A DNA stretch of 60,651 nt from CAYLYU01 sp964501925 (lineage in GTDB: Bacteria; Pseudomonadota; Zetaproteobacteria; Mariprofundales; Mariprofundaceae): positions 1 through 60,651 of the forward strand of contig CAZCTM010000011.1 of assembly GCA_964501925.1 (NCBI GenBank), in the 5' to 3' direction. The notes under the pieces were generated by a model. It did no database searches, was not told the DNA's origin, and saw only the letters and a list, made by a program, of their open reading frames with translations. This document shows positions 51,601 to 60,616 of the stretch, one piece after another. Both the position numbers and the translations under genes were made by a program. Position 1 is the stretch's first letter; the number at the start of each line of letters is the position of its first letter.

Positions 51601-52878
51601 CGCCCTGTTCAGCAGGATTGGATGCTCAACAATCACCTCGGCAAGAATATCCCACACCTCGGGAATGCCCTGCTCGACAAGCTTCTTGGCCGCCTTGATT
51701 GTCGTGGCCAGCCCCCGTGCCTCAAGCTTGTGATAAATAAAGGGCTTGAAAAGCTCCAGGGCCATCTTCTTTGGCAAACCGCACTGATGCAGCTTCAGCT
51801 CCGGCCCCACCACAATGACCGACCGACCGGAATAGTCGACCCTCTTTCCCAGCAGGTTCTGGCGGAACCGCCCCTGCTTGCCCTTGATGACGTCGGACAA
51901 GGACTTCAGCGGCCTGCGGCTGTGACCCGTGATGGGCTTGGATCGCCGATCATTGTCAAAAAGCGCATCGACCGATTCCTGAAGCATCCGTTTCTCATTG
52001 CGGGTAATGATTTCCGGGGCCTTGAGCTCCAGCAGACGCTTCAGGCGGTTGTTCCGGTTGATCACCCGACGGTACAGATCGTTCAGATCGGAGGTGGCAA
52101 AACGACCGCCATCCAGCGGCACCAGTGGTCTGAGCTCGGGAGGCAGGACGGGTATCACCTCGAGAATGATCCATTCCGGCTTGTTGCCCGAGTTGAGCAT
52201 GGCCTCAACCGTTTTTAACCGTTTGGCCAGCTTGGCCAGCTTGGTTTCGGCCTTGGTGGCAGCAATCTGGGCCCTAAGCTTCTGGCTTTCTTCCTTCAGG
52301 TCCATGTTCTTGAGCATCTCGCGAATCGCCTCGGCACCCATGCCGACACGGAACTCCTCACCGTACTCCTCAAAGGCCTCCAGGTACTCTTCCTCGGTCA
52401 TGATCTGATACTGATCTAGGGGGGTCAGACCAGGATCCAGGATGACATACGATTCAAAATAAAGAATCCTTTCCAGCTCCTTGAGGGTCTTATCCAGCAA
52501 AAGCCCGATCCTTGAGGGAAGGCTCTTCAGGAACCAGATGTGCGCCACCGGCGAGGCCAGGTCAATATGTCCCATGCGCTCCCGGCGAACCTTGGACTGG
52601 ATCACCTCCACGCCACACTTTTCGCAGACCACGCCACGATGCTTCAGCCGCTTGTATTTACCGCACAGGCATTCATAGTCCTTGATGGGGCCAAAAATCT
52701 TGGCGCAGAACAGGCCATCACGCTCCGGCTTGAAGGTGCGATAATTGATCGTTTCCGGTTTCTTGACCTCGCCATATGACCACGAACGAATCTTCTCTGG
52801 ACTGGCAATGCCAACACGAAGTCCATCAAAGTCCTCGACCTGACTTGGTTTCTGGAACATTCTCAGAAGTTCATACAT
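48688..52878 (-). CDS. rpoC: DNA-directed RNA polymerase subunit beta'
   Basis: At 1,396 residues it has the normal proteobacterial length. The N-terminal zinc site CLCGKYKRLKHRGVVCEKC, the catalytic NADFDGDQMAVH motif with three magnesium aspartates, and the second zinc site CEAEDGVCASCYGRD are present, along with the trigger-loop region. The last 40 residues form an Ala/Glu-rich tail that differs from E. coli. ATG 52878 is preceded by GGAGG that overlaps the rpoB end. No frameshift is seen. Confidence 0.98.
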   Translation of the reverse strand: MYELLRMFQKPSQVEDFDGLRVGIASPEKIRSWSYGEVKKPETINYRTFKPERDGLFCAKIFGPIKDYECLCGKYKRLKHRGVVCEKCGVEVIQSKVRRERMGHIDLASPVAHIWFLKSLPSRIGLLLDKTLKELERILYFESYVILDPGLTPLDQYQIMTEEEYLEAFEEYGEEFRVGMGAEAIREMLKNMDLKEESQKLRAQIAATKAETKLAKLAKRLKTVEAMLNSGNKPEWIILEVIPVLPPELRPLVPLDGGRFATSDLNDLYRRVINRNNRLKRLLELKAPEIITRNEKRMLQESVDALFDNDRRSKPITGHSRRPLKSLSDVIKGKQGRFRQNLLGKRVDYSGRSVIVVGPELKLHQCGLPKKMALELFKPFIYHKLEARGLATTIKAAKKLVEQGIPEVWDILAEVIVEHPILLNRAPTLHRLGIQAFEPLLVEGKAIQLHPLVCTAFNADFDGDQMAVHVPLSIEAQAEARALMMSTNNILSPAMGKPVIVPTQDIVLGLYYMTRERPFSKGEGMVFSSAKEVIRAFEAGKVSLHSRITCRIRGVREETSVGRAILSTILPDALPFSCINKELTKREVADLIERCYREAGNKATVLLADQLMVLGYTYASRSGTSFSLEDITIPPEKHKLVEETEKQVKIVQKQYADGLITKGERYNKVVDLWTHTTEAVARAMMSNLATEVVKSPDGREEVTKSFNSVFMMADSGARGSAQQIRQLAGMRGLMAKPDGSIIETPITANFREGLTVLQYFISTHGARKGLADTALKTANSGYLTRRLVDVAQDCIITMQDCGTREGITITPLVEGGEIVEPLSERVLGRVLLEPALDPVTSEEVVPANAMLNEELVAKLEEAQIESVRIRSVLTCEAEDGVCASCYGRDLAHGVPVNIGEAVGVIAAQSIGEPGTQLTMRTFHIGGTASRAAEKAHIEAKTAGTVRLENEVLVRDQSGTDVVINRHTEILIEDAKGNERERHKVPYGARLRVEAGSKVKAGQFLVEWDPYTMPIVSEVEGKVRYVDLEDGRTMREQADDVTGLTNRVVIQPADTRKISLRPQVQIVDPKDPEGDPIVLPRTRTPARYFLSPGAILNVEDGEEVRAGDVLARIPRGTSKVKDITGGLPRVVELFEARKPKDHALISAIDGVVSFGKDMRGKRRVIVTPDDGSKPQEYFIPKGSHIIVQEGDRVRKGERLMEGSTAPHDILRVLGVEALAKYLVDEVQEVYRLQGVRINDKHIEVIVRQMMRKVVITKPGDSTFIAGEQADRKHVLRENRRLEAEGKQPATFEPLLLGITKSSLSTDSFISAASFQETTRVITEAALAGKVDWLKGLKENVILGRLLPAGTGLAKRFIPKPSEPAETGEKAAVTEAGATVEASGKEATLPASEEGKVA

Positions 52879-52881
52879 GGC

Positions 52882-55800
52882 TTACGCCTCCTGCTCGGAT
52901 TCTTCTTTTTTGACGAGCTCCAAATCGATCGCCAATGCATTGAGCTCCTTCGTCATGACATTAAACGACTCGGGAATTCCCGCCTCAAAACTCATGTCGC
53001 CCTTAACAATGGACTCATACAGTTTGCTGCGGCCGGCGACATCGTCGGATTTCACGGTCAGCATCTCCTGAAGCGTATAGGCGGCCCCATAGGCCTCCAG
53101 AGCCCAGACCTCCATCTCGCCCAGACGCTGTCCGCCAAACTGGGCCTTGCCGCCGAGGGGCTGCTGGGTCACCAGAGAGTAGGGGCCGGTTGAACGCGCA
53201 TGGATCTTCTCATCTACAAGATGGTGAAGTTTGAGCATGTACATGTAGCCTATCGTGACCGGGTGATCAAAGGCCTCACCGGTGCGCCCGTCGTACAGCT
53301 TTGCCTGACCGGTTTGTGGCAACCCGGCCATGGCCAGCATCTCCTTGATCTGATCTTCCGTCGCGCCATCAAAAACAGGGGTCGCAATGGGGACGCCGGC
53401 CTTGAGATGATGGGCCAGGGAAAGCAGTTCGCTCATCTTCATGTCCCGGATATCGGCACATGCCCGTTCGTCGCCCTCATAAATGCTAAGAAGCAGCTTC
53501 CGCAGCTCGTCAAGTTTCGGCCTGTTCTGGAGAAGCGTGCCAATCCTGTTACCAAGGCCCTTCGCCGCCCAGCCCATATGGATCTCCAGGATCTGACCGA
53601 CGTTCATGCGTGAAGGAACGCCCAGAGGATTGAGAATGATATCCACCGGCGTTCCATCCTCGGTAAACGGCATGTCTTCCTCGGGAACAATCACGGAAAT
53701 CACACCCTTGTTACCATGACGACCAGCCATCTTATCCCCCGGCTGGAGCTTCCGTTTCACCGCAAGAAAGACCTTCACGATCTTGATGACACCGGGCATG
53801 AGCTCAGAGCCTTCCCGTACCTTGGTCACCTTTTCCTCAAAGCGGGCCTCAAGACGTTCGCGTTCCCGGTCCAGTCCCTCGAGGATGGAAGCCACGCGCG
53901 TGTTGATTTCATCGTCCTGGACCGAAATGGCCGACAGGTCCCGGAGCTTCAGTCCGGCTAGGTACGCCTTCTCAAGTATCTTGCCCTTCCTCAGACCCGG
54001 AGCCTTGGCAACCTTTTGTCCCACAAGAATGCTGTTCAGACGTGAAATCACATTGGTTTCAAGGATGCGGCGTTCTTCCTCCTTGTCGCGATAAAGCTGT
54101 TCGACATCAGCCTCCTCGATGGCCTTGGCCCGCTCGTCCTTCTCATCGCCACGGCGGGTGAGAATCTGGACATTGACCACCGTCCCCTCCACACCTGGCT
54201 CCACCCTGAGCGAGGTATCACGCACATCCGACGCTTTTTCGCCAAAAATGGCGCGAAGAAGCTTCTCTTCGGGAGACAACTGGGTCTCACCCTTGGGTGT
54301 CACCTTGCCGACAAGGATGTCACCGGGCTTGACCTCTGCGCCAATCCGGGTGATCCCGGACTCGTCCAGGTGCCTGAGCGCCTCCTCGCCTACATTGGGG
54401 ATATCTCGCGTGATCTCCTCATCACCCAGCTTTGTCTGGCGGGAGGTACACTCAAACTCCTCAATGTGAATGGACGTATACGCGTCCTCACGAACAAGCT
54501 TCTCGGAAATGATGATGGCATCCTCGAAGTTGTAACCCGACCACGGCATAAAGGCGACCAGAACATTTCTTCCAAGCGCCAGTTCGCCCTGGTCCGTGCT
54601 GGGACCATCTGCAATGATGTCACCCTTTTTCAGGACATCCCCGACCTTGACCAACGGCCGCTGGTTAAAGCACGTGTTCTGATTTGAGCGCCGATACTTG
54701 AACAGACGATAGATATCGACGCCGGGCTGGCCTTCCACATCCTCGTCTTCAAAGGCGCGCACTACAATGCGGCTGCCATCCACACGCTCGACAACACCGC
54801 CACGCTGAGCCACCATGGTTACGCCGGCATCCCGGGCAACGACGGCCTCCATACCCGTGCCAACCAGCGGCTTTTCGGTGCGAATCAGGGGAACCGCCTG
54901 CCGTTGCATGTTGGAACCCATCAGGGCCCTGTTTGCATCGTCATGTTCCAGGAATGGAATCAGGCCCGCGGACACGGAGACCACCTGTGAAGGCGAGACA
55001 TCCATGTAGTGGATCTCGGAAGGCGAGGCCATGATGAATTCGCCCGCCTGCCGACACTGCACCATGTCGGCAACAAACTTGCTGTTCTCATCCACCTTCG
55101 CATTGGCCTGGGCAATGATGTATTTTGCCTCTTCAATGGCCGAGAGGTATTCAACCTCATCCGTGACGCGCCCGTCGACGACCTTACGATACGGCGTCTC
55201 AATAAAGCCGAAAGAATTCACCTTCGCATAGCATGAAAGGGAATTGATCAGGCCGATATTCGGACCCTCCGGGGTCTCAATCGGGCACAGGCGACCATAG
55301 TGGGTGGGATGAACGTCGCGGACCTCAAAACCCGCCCGCTCGCGGGAAAGACCCCCCGGCCCCAGGGCGGAAAGCCGTCGCTTGTGAGTTACCTCGGAGA
55401 GCGGATTGGTCTGGTCCATGAACTGGGAGAGTTGTGAAGAACCAAAAAACTCTCTCACGGCGGCGATCATGGGTTTGGCATTGACAAGGTCGGAGGGCAT
55501 GATCTCAGCCAGGTCTCCGGAGGCCAGTCGTTCGCGGACAGCCCGTTCCATGCGAACCAGCCCAAGCCGGATCTGGTTTTCCAGAAGCTCACCTACCGAG
55601 CGAATGCGCCGATTGCCGAGATGGTCAATATCATCCACCTCACCAATCCCATCCTTCAGCTTTAACAGCGTGTCCAGGGTCAAAAGGATATCTTCCTTGC
55701 GAAGGGTTCCGTAGCTGAGCGGAACCTTCTCATTGCTGATACCCAGTCGGCTGTTCAGCTTCATGCGCCCGACCTCGGACAGGTCATATCGGGATGCATC

Positions 55801-56991
55801 AAAGAAGAGAGACTCAAACAGGGTCTTTGCGGTTTCCACTGTCGGCGGCTCACCGGGACGCATCATGCGGTAGATTTCAACCTGGGCCTCCTCCTTGCTT
55901 TGCACCTGATCCAGGCGCAATGTGTCAGCCAGCCAGGGGCCCCGACGCAACGAGTCGATAAACAAGCATTCAAATTGCTTGACGCCTGCCGCCTGCAGGG
56001 CGGAAATGGTTTCCTCCGTCAACTCCTCGTTGGTATCCACAAGGATCTCTCCGCCCTCAACCACGATGGGCTCGGCGCTGATCTGCCTTCCTATCAGGGT
56101 TGCAGGGACATCAATCCAGCCAACCTTGGCTTCAACAAGCTTGTTAATGGCATGCCGTGTAATCTTCTTGTTTTCCGCCACCACAACCTTGCCGTCAACC
56201 TTGATCGTGGTCGGGGCACGGCTGCCCAGGAACTGGTCGGGCACAAACTTTAATTGCAGCTTGCCCTTGTGGAACCTGAAGGTGCGCCTTTCGTAAAACC
56301 TGTCCAGAATCTCCTGTGTGCTGTAGCCCATGGCCTTGAGAAAGATCCCGACCGGCATTTTGCGGCGCAGGTCGATACGGAAGTAGATATGATCCTTGGC
56401 ATCAAACTCGAAATCCAGCCAGGAACCCCGATAAGGGATGACCCTGGACTTGAACAGGAGCTTTCCAGAGGCATGGGCCTTGCCCTTGTCGTGATCAAAA
56501 AAGACACCGGGTGACCGGTGCATTTGGGACACAATGGCCCGTTCCGTTCCGTTGATAATGAACGATCCGTGATCGGTCATCAGCGGAATCTCGCCCATAT
56601 AGACGGACTGATCGCGAGCCTCGCGAATGCGACGTGCCCCGGCTCCTTTTTTGCCTGTATCATCAAATACGACCAGGCGCAGCTTGACCTTCACGGGCAG
56701 GGCATAGGTCAGGTCACGGCGGCGGCATTCATCCATGTCATATCGGGGTGGCCGATACTCGAAACTCACAAATTGCAGCTCTGCATTTCCTGCATAATCC
56801 TTGAGTGGAAAGACGCTGCGGAATACATCGGCCAGACGGGAAGAATTCGGGTCCTTCTTTCCACCGCCCACACCAATAAAATCGCGATAAGAAGCCGTCT
56901 GCAACTGAAGCAGGTTTGGCATTTGAATCGGTGACGTGATGCTGCCAAAATTTTTCCGGATCGGTTTATTACCGCGATGACTTTTCTTCAT
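52882..56991 (-). CDS. rpoB: DNA-directed RNA polymerase subunit beta
   Basis: This protein of 1,369 residues runs from ATG 56991, with GAGG upstream. It begins KKSHRGNKPIRKNFGSI. The rifampicin-binding region reads GSSQLSQFMDQTNPLSEVTHKRRLSALGPGGL, with the usual wild-type residues, so no resistance change is apparent. HGNKGVIS and the C-terminal KLYESIVKG segment are standard. A longer frame to 57036 covers the intergenic hairpin and is not conserved. It lies 3 bases from rpoC. Confidence 0.98.
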   Translation of the reverse strand: MKKSHRGNKPIRKNFGSITSPIQMPNLLQLQTASYRDFIGVGGGKKDPNSSRLADVFRSVFPLKDYAGNAELQFVSFEYRPPRYDMDECRRRDLTYALPVKVKLRLVVFDDTGKKGAGARRIREARDQSVYMGEIPLMTDHGSFIINGTERAIVSQMHRSPGVFFDHDKGKAHASGKLLFKSRVIPYRGSWLDFEFDAKDHIYFRIDLRRKMPVGIFLKAMGYSTQEILDRFYERRTFRFHKGKLQLKFVPDQFLGSRAPTTIKVDGKVVVAENKKITRHAINKLVEAKVGWIDVPATLIGRQISAEPIVVEGGEILVDTNEELTEETISALQAAGVKQFECLFIDSLRRGPWLADTLRLDQVQSKEEAQVEIYRMMRPGEPPTVETAKTLFESLFFDASRYDLSEVGRMKLNSRLGISNEKVPLSYGTLRKEDILLTLDTLLKLKDGIGEVDDIDHLGNRRIRSVGELLENQIRLGLVRMERAVRERLASGDLAEIMPSDLVNAKPMIAAVREFFGSSQLSQFMDQTNPLSEVTHKRRLSALGPGGLSRERAGFEVRDVHPTHYGRLCPIETPEGPNIGLINSLSCYAKVNSFGFIETPYRKVVDGRVTDEVEYLSAIEEAKYIIAQANAKVDENSKFVADMVQCRQAGEFIMASPSEIHYMDVSPSQVVSVSAGLIPFLEHDDANRALMGSNMQRQAVPLIRTEKPLVGTGMEAVVARDAGVTMVAQRGGVVERVDGSRIVVRAFEDEDVEGQPGVDIYRLFKYRRSNQNTCFNQRPLVKVGDVLKKGDIIADGPSTDQGELALGRNVLVAFMPWSGYNFEDAIIISEKLVREDAYTSIHIEEFECTSRQTKLGDEEITRDIPNVGEEALRHLDESGITRIGAEVKPGDILVGKVTPKGETQLSPEEKLLRAIFGEKASDVRDTSLRVEPGVEGTVVNVQILTRRGDEKDERAKAIEEADVEQLYRDKEEERRILETNVISRLNSILVGQKVAKAPGLRKGKILEKAYLAGLKLRDLSAISVQDDEINTRVASILEGLDRERERLEARFEEKVTKVREGSELMPGVIKIVKVFLAVKRKLQPGDKMAGRHGNKGVISVIVPEEDMPFTEDGTPVDIILNPLGVPSRMNVGQILEIHMGWAAKGLGNRIGTLLQNRPKLDELRKLLLSIYEGDERACADIRDMKMSELLSLAHHLKAGVPIATPVFDGATEDQIKEMLAMAGLPQTGQAKLYDGRTGEAFDHPVTIGYMYMLKLHHLVDEKIHARSTGPYSLVTQQPLGGKAQFGGQRLGEMEVWALEAYGAAYTLQEMLTVKSDDVAGRSKLYESIVKGDMSFEAGIPESFNVMTKELNALAIDLELVKKEESEQEA

Positions 56992-57030
56992 ATTAACCTC
57001 TTGCCATGGTTGTGTTACGAAAACGCAATA

Positions 57031-57067
57031 GGGCATTCCCTGGCAACAAAATCACCAGGGAATGCCC
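57031..57067 (-). terminator. rplL-rpoB intergenic hairpin (attenuator or RNase III site)
   Basis: GGGCATTCCCTGG (57031-57043) pairs perfectly with CCAGGGAATGCCC (57055-57067), a 13-bp stem and 11-base loop. It lies between rplL and rpoB. In E. coli this gap holds an attenuator and an RNase III cleavage site that lower rpoBC relative to ribosomal protein output. No T-run follows directly, so processing or partial termination is more likely than a full stop. Confidence 0.65.
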
Positions 57068-57099
57068 GACCAAAAGAATTTTCTACTGCAAAAACCCCT

Positions 57100-57486
57100 T
57101 TATTTAATCTCGACGGTCGCCCCTTGTTCCTCAAGTTTGGCCTTGATTGCCTCAGCCTCATCCTTGGATACCCCTTCCTTCACTGCTGTGGGGGCACTTT
57201 CAACAAGTTCCTTGGCCTCTTTCAGGCCGAGGCTGGTCACTTCCCTGACCGCCTTGATCACCTGAATCTTCTTATCGCCAATGGCGGAGAGAACAACATC
57301 AAACTCGGTCTTTTCTTCCGCGGCTGCGGCCTCACCACCGGCTGCAGGTGCAGCCGCGACAGCGACCGGCGCAGCTGCAGAGACACCAAACTTCTCCTCC
57401 AGAGCCGACACCAGCTCTGACAGCTCCAGTACAGTCATGGATTCGATAGCGCTGATCAGATCCTCTTTTGTTAATGATTTTGCCAT
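57100..57486 (-). CDS. rplL: 50S ribosomal protein L7/L12
   Basis: A 128-residue protein. The N-terminal dimer helix region (LTKEDLISAIESMTVLEL), the Ala-rich hinge and the globular domain (KTEFDVVLSAIGDKKIQVIKAVREVTSLGLKEAK) are standard. It forms the stalk that recruits translation factors. It lies 55 bases downstream of rplJ. Confidence 0.98.
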   Translation of the reverse strand: MAKSLTKEDLISAIESMTVLELSELVSALEEKFGVSAAAPVAVAAAPAAGGEAAAAEEKTEFDVVLSAIGDKKIQVIKAVREVTSLGLKEAKELVESAPTAVKEGVSKDEAEAIKAKLEEQGATVEIK

Positions 57487-57541
57487 GTTTAACTCCTCTT
57501 GCTTGCTATGTAATTAATCGGTTGTAGATGCCAAATAAAAA

Positions 57542-58057
57542 TCAGGCAGCCTGCTGATCACGTATGGCCGCCAGTGTGCGAACCAATGAGGCCGGCACCT
57601 CAGCCAGCGTCCGTACAAAGCCGCTGATGGGTGACTGCATGCTGCCAAGCAGCTTGGCCAGCAGGACCTCACGGGATGGCAGGCTGGCCAGGGCCTTGAC
57701 ATCGGCAGCCTCGATACGCTTGCCATCAAGCACGCCACCAAGGATTTGCAAGGCCTCATGTCCCTTGGCGAAATCCATCATTGCCTTGGACATGGCCACG
57801 GGATCCGAACCAAAGGCAACGGCCGTCGGCCCTGTAAACAGATCCTTTATCACCGAAAAGTCCGTATTCTCGGCGGCCCGGCGTGCCAGCGTGTTCTTGG
57901 TCACCTGCAAGGAAACACCTGCCTCACGCAACCTGCGGCGAAGCTCGCCCATCTCAGACACCGTAAGCCCACGATAGTGCGTAACCACACCTGCATTCAC
58001 GGCTGACCAGGCGGCATGCAGCCTGTCGACAACATCACGTTTGTCTTCTCGTTTCAC
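57542..58057 (-). CDS. rplJ: 50S ribosomal protein L10
   Basis: The protein has 171 residues and begins with GTG 58057. The N-terminal rRNA-binding domain (VVTHYRGLTVSEMGELRRRLREAGVSLQVTKNTLARRA) and the C-terminal helix that carries L7/L12 dimers are present. The 166-base leader upstream is the expected site for L10 feedback control. Confidence 0.97.
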   Translation of the reverse strand: MKREDKRDVVDRLHAAWSAVNAGVVTHYRGLTVSEMGELRRRLREAGVSLQVTKNTLARRAAENTDFSVIKDLFTGPTAVAFGSDPVAMSKAMMDFAKGHEALQILGGVLDGKRIEAADVKALASLPSREVLLAKLLGSMQSPISGFVRTLAEVPASLVRTLAAIRDQQAA

Positions 58058-58223
58058 ATCTACCCCCTTGTTGATCCGTGCAAGGAAGTTACCACTCCAT
58101 CTATGCGGGATGGGAACCTATTAAGCCGACCAGTCATGGTCATTGGCACCCGCAGTCTTGGACGGATCATCTGCTAAGCCATCGCATTCAGTGTGACTCA
58201 TCTGAAAGCTGACAGCTAATTTC
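58058..58223 (-). promoter_or_regulatory. Probable L10 leader (autoregulatory mRNA region)
   Basis: This 166-base gap lies between rplA and rplJ. In most bacteria it encodes an mRNA structure that binds L10(L7/L12)4 to repress rplJL. Position and length fit; I have not confirmed the kink-turn and loop motif by folding. Confidence 0.4.
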
Positions 58224-58910
58224 TTATACACTCGCCAAGTCGACACGAACCCCGACACCCATTGTGGAAGACACCACAATGCCTTGCATATAACGCCCCT
58301 TGGCGGCAGCCGGCTTCATCCGGTTTAGCTCACCAATGAGATATTGGATGTTCTCGATCAACTTGGACGCATCAAAGGAACGTCTTCCTACGGGGGCATG
58401 GATGACCCCCCCCTTGTCCACACGCACTTCAATCTGGCCAGACTTGATGGCAGCGATCGCCTTGCCGACATCCATGGTGACCGTACCCAGCTTGGGATTG
58501 GGCATCAGCCCCCGCGGACCCAGGATGCGGCCAAGCTTCCCAACCTGTGCCATCATATCGGGTGTCGCCACCACCCTGTCAAAATCCAGAAAGCCCGCCT
58601 GAACCTTTTCCACAAGATCCTCTGCACCAACGATATCTGCCCCCGCCTCCCTGGCCTCTTCGGCCTTCGGACCCTTGGCAAACACGGCAACACGAACCGT
58701 CTTTCCCGTGCCATTGGGCAAGGCAATGGTGCCTCGAACCAGCTGGTCGGCGTGCCTGGGATCAACGCCCAGCTTGACAGCCACATCCACCGATTCATCA
58801 AACTTTGCAGCCGGCTGAGCCAGCAACACCTCGATCGCCTTATCAAGAGCGACGGGGTCTCTCGGGGTTGCCGCTCGCGCCTCCTGCAGGCGCTTGGAGA
58901 GTTTCGCCAT
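58224..58910 (-). CDS. rplA: 50S ribosomal protein L1
   Basis: At 228 residues, KLGVDPRHADQLVRGTIALPNGTGK and GRILGPRGLMPNPKLGTVT are L1 signatures. It binds the 23S stalk and, in its free form, represses its own mRNA. GGAGG lies upstream of the ATG. It is 12 bases from rplK. Confidence 0.98.
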   Translation of the reverse strand: MAKLSKRLQEARAATPRDPVALDKAIEVLLAQPAAKFDESVDVAVKLGVDPRHADQLVRGTIALPNGTGKTVRVAVFAKGPKAEEAREAGADIVGAEDLVEKVQAGFLDFDRVVATPDMMAQVGKLGRILGPRGLMPNPKLGTVTMDVGKAIAAIKSGQIEVRVDKGGVIHAPVGRRSFDASKLIENIQYLIGELNRMKPAAAKGRYMQGIVVSSTMGVGVRVDLASV

Positions 58911-58922
58911 CTTACCGCCTCC

Positions 58923-59354
58923 TTAACCTTCGGCTACTTCAAGGCCCATTGAACGGGCAGTTCCTTCAATAATCCGACACGCGGCTTCCAGATCGTAACA
59001 GTTCAAGTCCGGCAGCTTGGTTTCAGCAATTTCCCGAACCTGGGCCCGTGTGATGGTTCCAACCTTGTTCTTGTTCGGTTCGGCGCTGCCCTTTTCAATC
59101 TTGCCAGCCTTCTTGAGCAGAACGGAGGCCGGTGGTGTTTTGACCACAAAGCTGAAAGACCGATCCTGGTAAACGGTAATCACAACCGGCAAAGGCATAC
59201 CTGCCTCAACATTCTGGGACTGGGCATTAAACGCCTTGCAAAACTCCATGATGTTCACACCGGCCTGTCCCAGTGCGGGACCCACTGGCGGGGCCGGGCT
59301 TGCCTTGCCCGCCGGCACCTGAAGTTTCACGATTTTTTCTATCTTCTTAGCCAT
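58923..59354 (-). CDS. rplK: 50S ribosomal protein L11
   Basis: A 143-residue L11 with the N-terminal VKLQVPAGKASPAPPVGPALGQAGVNIMEFCKAFNAQ and the C-terminal rRNA-binding domain. It organises the GTPase-associated centre. The 107-base leader upstream contains GGTGAAATGATGG on the coding strand, which could be part of the L1 repressor site expected at this place, but this is unverified. Confidence 0.98.
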   Translation of the reverse strand: MAKKIEKIVKLQVPAGKASPAPPVGPALGQAGVNIMEFCKAFNAQSQNVEAGMPLPVVITVYQDRSFSFVVKTPPASVLLKKAGKIEKGSAEPNKNKVGTITRAQVREIAETKLPDLNCYDLEAACRIIEGTARSMGLEVAEG

Positions 59355-59461
59355 AATATCTCCAAACCGTTCCGGTCCGCCTGGACCTTCCTCCCATCGC
59401 CATCATTTCACCGCAACCGGAGGAATCAGCCCACCTCCGACAGCCATGAACCGATCCCCGA

Positions 59462-59995
59462 TCAACCTTTTTCCACCTGCATAAAATCCAGCTCCACGGG
59501 TGTAGGGCGTCCGAAAATGCTCACACTGACCTTCAGCTTGCCCTTATCCTCGAGGACCTCCGATACCACGCCGTTAAAGGAAGCAAAAGGACCATCGATC
59601 ACCCGAACAGCATCGCCAACATTAAAAAGAACTTTCGGCTTGGGCCTTTCTATCCCTTCCTCGATCTGGTGACGGATGGCCTCCACCTCCCGGGGGGGCA
59701 TTGGCTGCGGCTTTCCACCCGCACCAAGAAAGCCGGTTACGCGGGGAGTTGAATTGACGATGTGCCACGTTTCATCATTCATCTCCATTTCAACCAGGAT
59801 ATATCCTGGAAAGAACTTCCGCTGACTGGTGACTTTCTGACCCTGGCGCAGACCGATGACTTCTTCCTTGGGAACAAGGATCTCACCAAACTTGTCCTTA
59901 AGCCCCGAGCGCTCAATACGTTCACAAAGCGCAGCCTTGACCTTGTCCTCGTAGCTTGAATAGACCTGCACGACATACCAACGTTTCGCCAACAA
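59462..59995 (-). CDS. nusG: Transcription termination/antitermination protein NusG
   Basis: The protein has 177 residues. The NGN domain (RWYVVQVYSSYEDKVKAAL...FFPGYILVEMEM) and the C-terminal KOW domain (VGDAVRVIDGPFASFNGVV) are intact. It couples RNA polymerase with ribosomes and Rho. It starts 6 bases after secE. Confidence 0.98.
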   Translation of the reverse strand: MLAKRWYVVQVYSSYEDKVKAALCERIERSGLKDKFGEILVPKEEVIGLRQGQKVTSQRKFFPGYILVEMEMNDETWHIVNSTPRVTGFLGAGGKPQPMPPREVEAIRHQIEEGIERPKPKVLFNVGDAVRVIDGPFASFNGVVSEVLEDKGKLKVSVSIFGRPTPVELDFMQVEKG

Positions 59996-60001
59996 CAGCT
60001 C

Positions 60002-60193
60002 CTACTGATACACGAGGCGGACGAGCCAGCCCAGCAGTGAATCCACACCCCACAAAAAAAGCGCCACAAGAATGACCATGGCCAGGACCATAAAGGTCGC
60101 CTGCATGGCTTCACGCCTTTCCGGCCAGGTCACCTTCTTTGCTTCAACTTGAACCTCATGTACATATTTCCGCAACTCGGCCAAACGCCCCAT
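60002..60193 (-). CDS. secE: Preprotein translocase subunit SecE
   Basis: At 63 residues this is the short, single-membrane-segment form of SecE. KYVHEVQVEAKKVTWPERREAMQAT is the conserved amphipathic helix, followed by one hydrophobic segment (about 33-55). E. coli SecE has two extra N-terminal segments that are absent here. It clamps SecY in the inner membrane. Confidence 0.95.
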   Translation of the reverse strand: MGRLAELRKYVHEVQVEAKKVTWPERREAMQATFMVLAMVILVALFLWGVDSLLGWLVRLVYQ

Positions 60194-60268
60194 ATGTGAT
60201 GTACCTCTTTATTTGTATTGCTGGAATTCCTCTTCCAGTCTTTGCCGCCCCGCATCCACTTGATTCAA

Positions 60269-60344
60269 TGGCAGGCCAGAAGGGACTCGAACCCCCAACA
60301 CCCGGTTTTGGAGACCGGTGCTCTACCAATTGAGCTACTGGCCT
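60269..60344 (-). tRNA. tRNA-Trp (anticodon CCA)
   Basis: The acceptor AGGCCAG/CTGGCCT, anticodon arm CCGGT-CTCCAAA-ACCGG and T arm GGGGGTTCGAGTCCC are complete, and the 3' CCA is encoded. The order tuf-tRNA-Trp-secE-nusG is common in bacteria; here rpmG lies between tuf and the tRNA. Confidence 0.95.
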
Positions 60345-60397
60345 AGCTCGCTTCCCCCGATCATTTGAAAGGGCGAGGACAGTCAAACAAGCACCCG

Positions 60398-60550
60398 TTA
60401 AACCTTCGCTTCGGTATGAAGCGTGTGCTTTCTGCAAAATCGACAATACTTGCGCAGTTTTAGTTTCTCAGTCGTGGTCCGCTTGTTTTTGTCCGTTGTA
60501 TAATTGCGACGTTTACATTCGGAGCAAGCCAAACTCAACAAATCTCGCAT
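60398..60550 (-). CDS. rpmG: 50S ribosomal protein L33
   Basis: A 50-residue protein with a zinc ribbon: CSEC at the N-terminal end and CRFC in KLRKYCRFCRKHTLHTE. This is the cysteine-containing (C+) form, so it should bind zinc. It begins with MRDLLSLACSE from ATG 60550. Confidence 0.93.
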   Translation of the reverse strand: MRDLLSLACSECKRRNYTTDKNKRTTTEKLKLRKYCRFCRKHTLHTEAKV

Positions 60551-60577
60551 CGTTCACTCATCCTTAGAGACCAAACA

Positions 60578-60602
60578 ACGGCAGCAGTCATGCTGCTGCC
60601 GT
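60578..60602 (-). terminator. Terminator-like hairpin after tuf
   Basis: ACGGCAGCAG (60578-60587) and CTGCTGCCGT (60593-60602) form a perfect 10-bp stem, 14 bases beyond the tuf stop. TTGTTTGG follows on the minus strand, a moderate T-rich tail. It separates tuf from rpmG. Confidence 0.65.
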
Positions 60603-60616
60603 CATAATCGTCAGTC

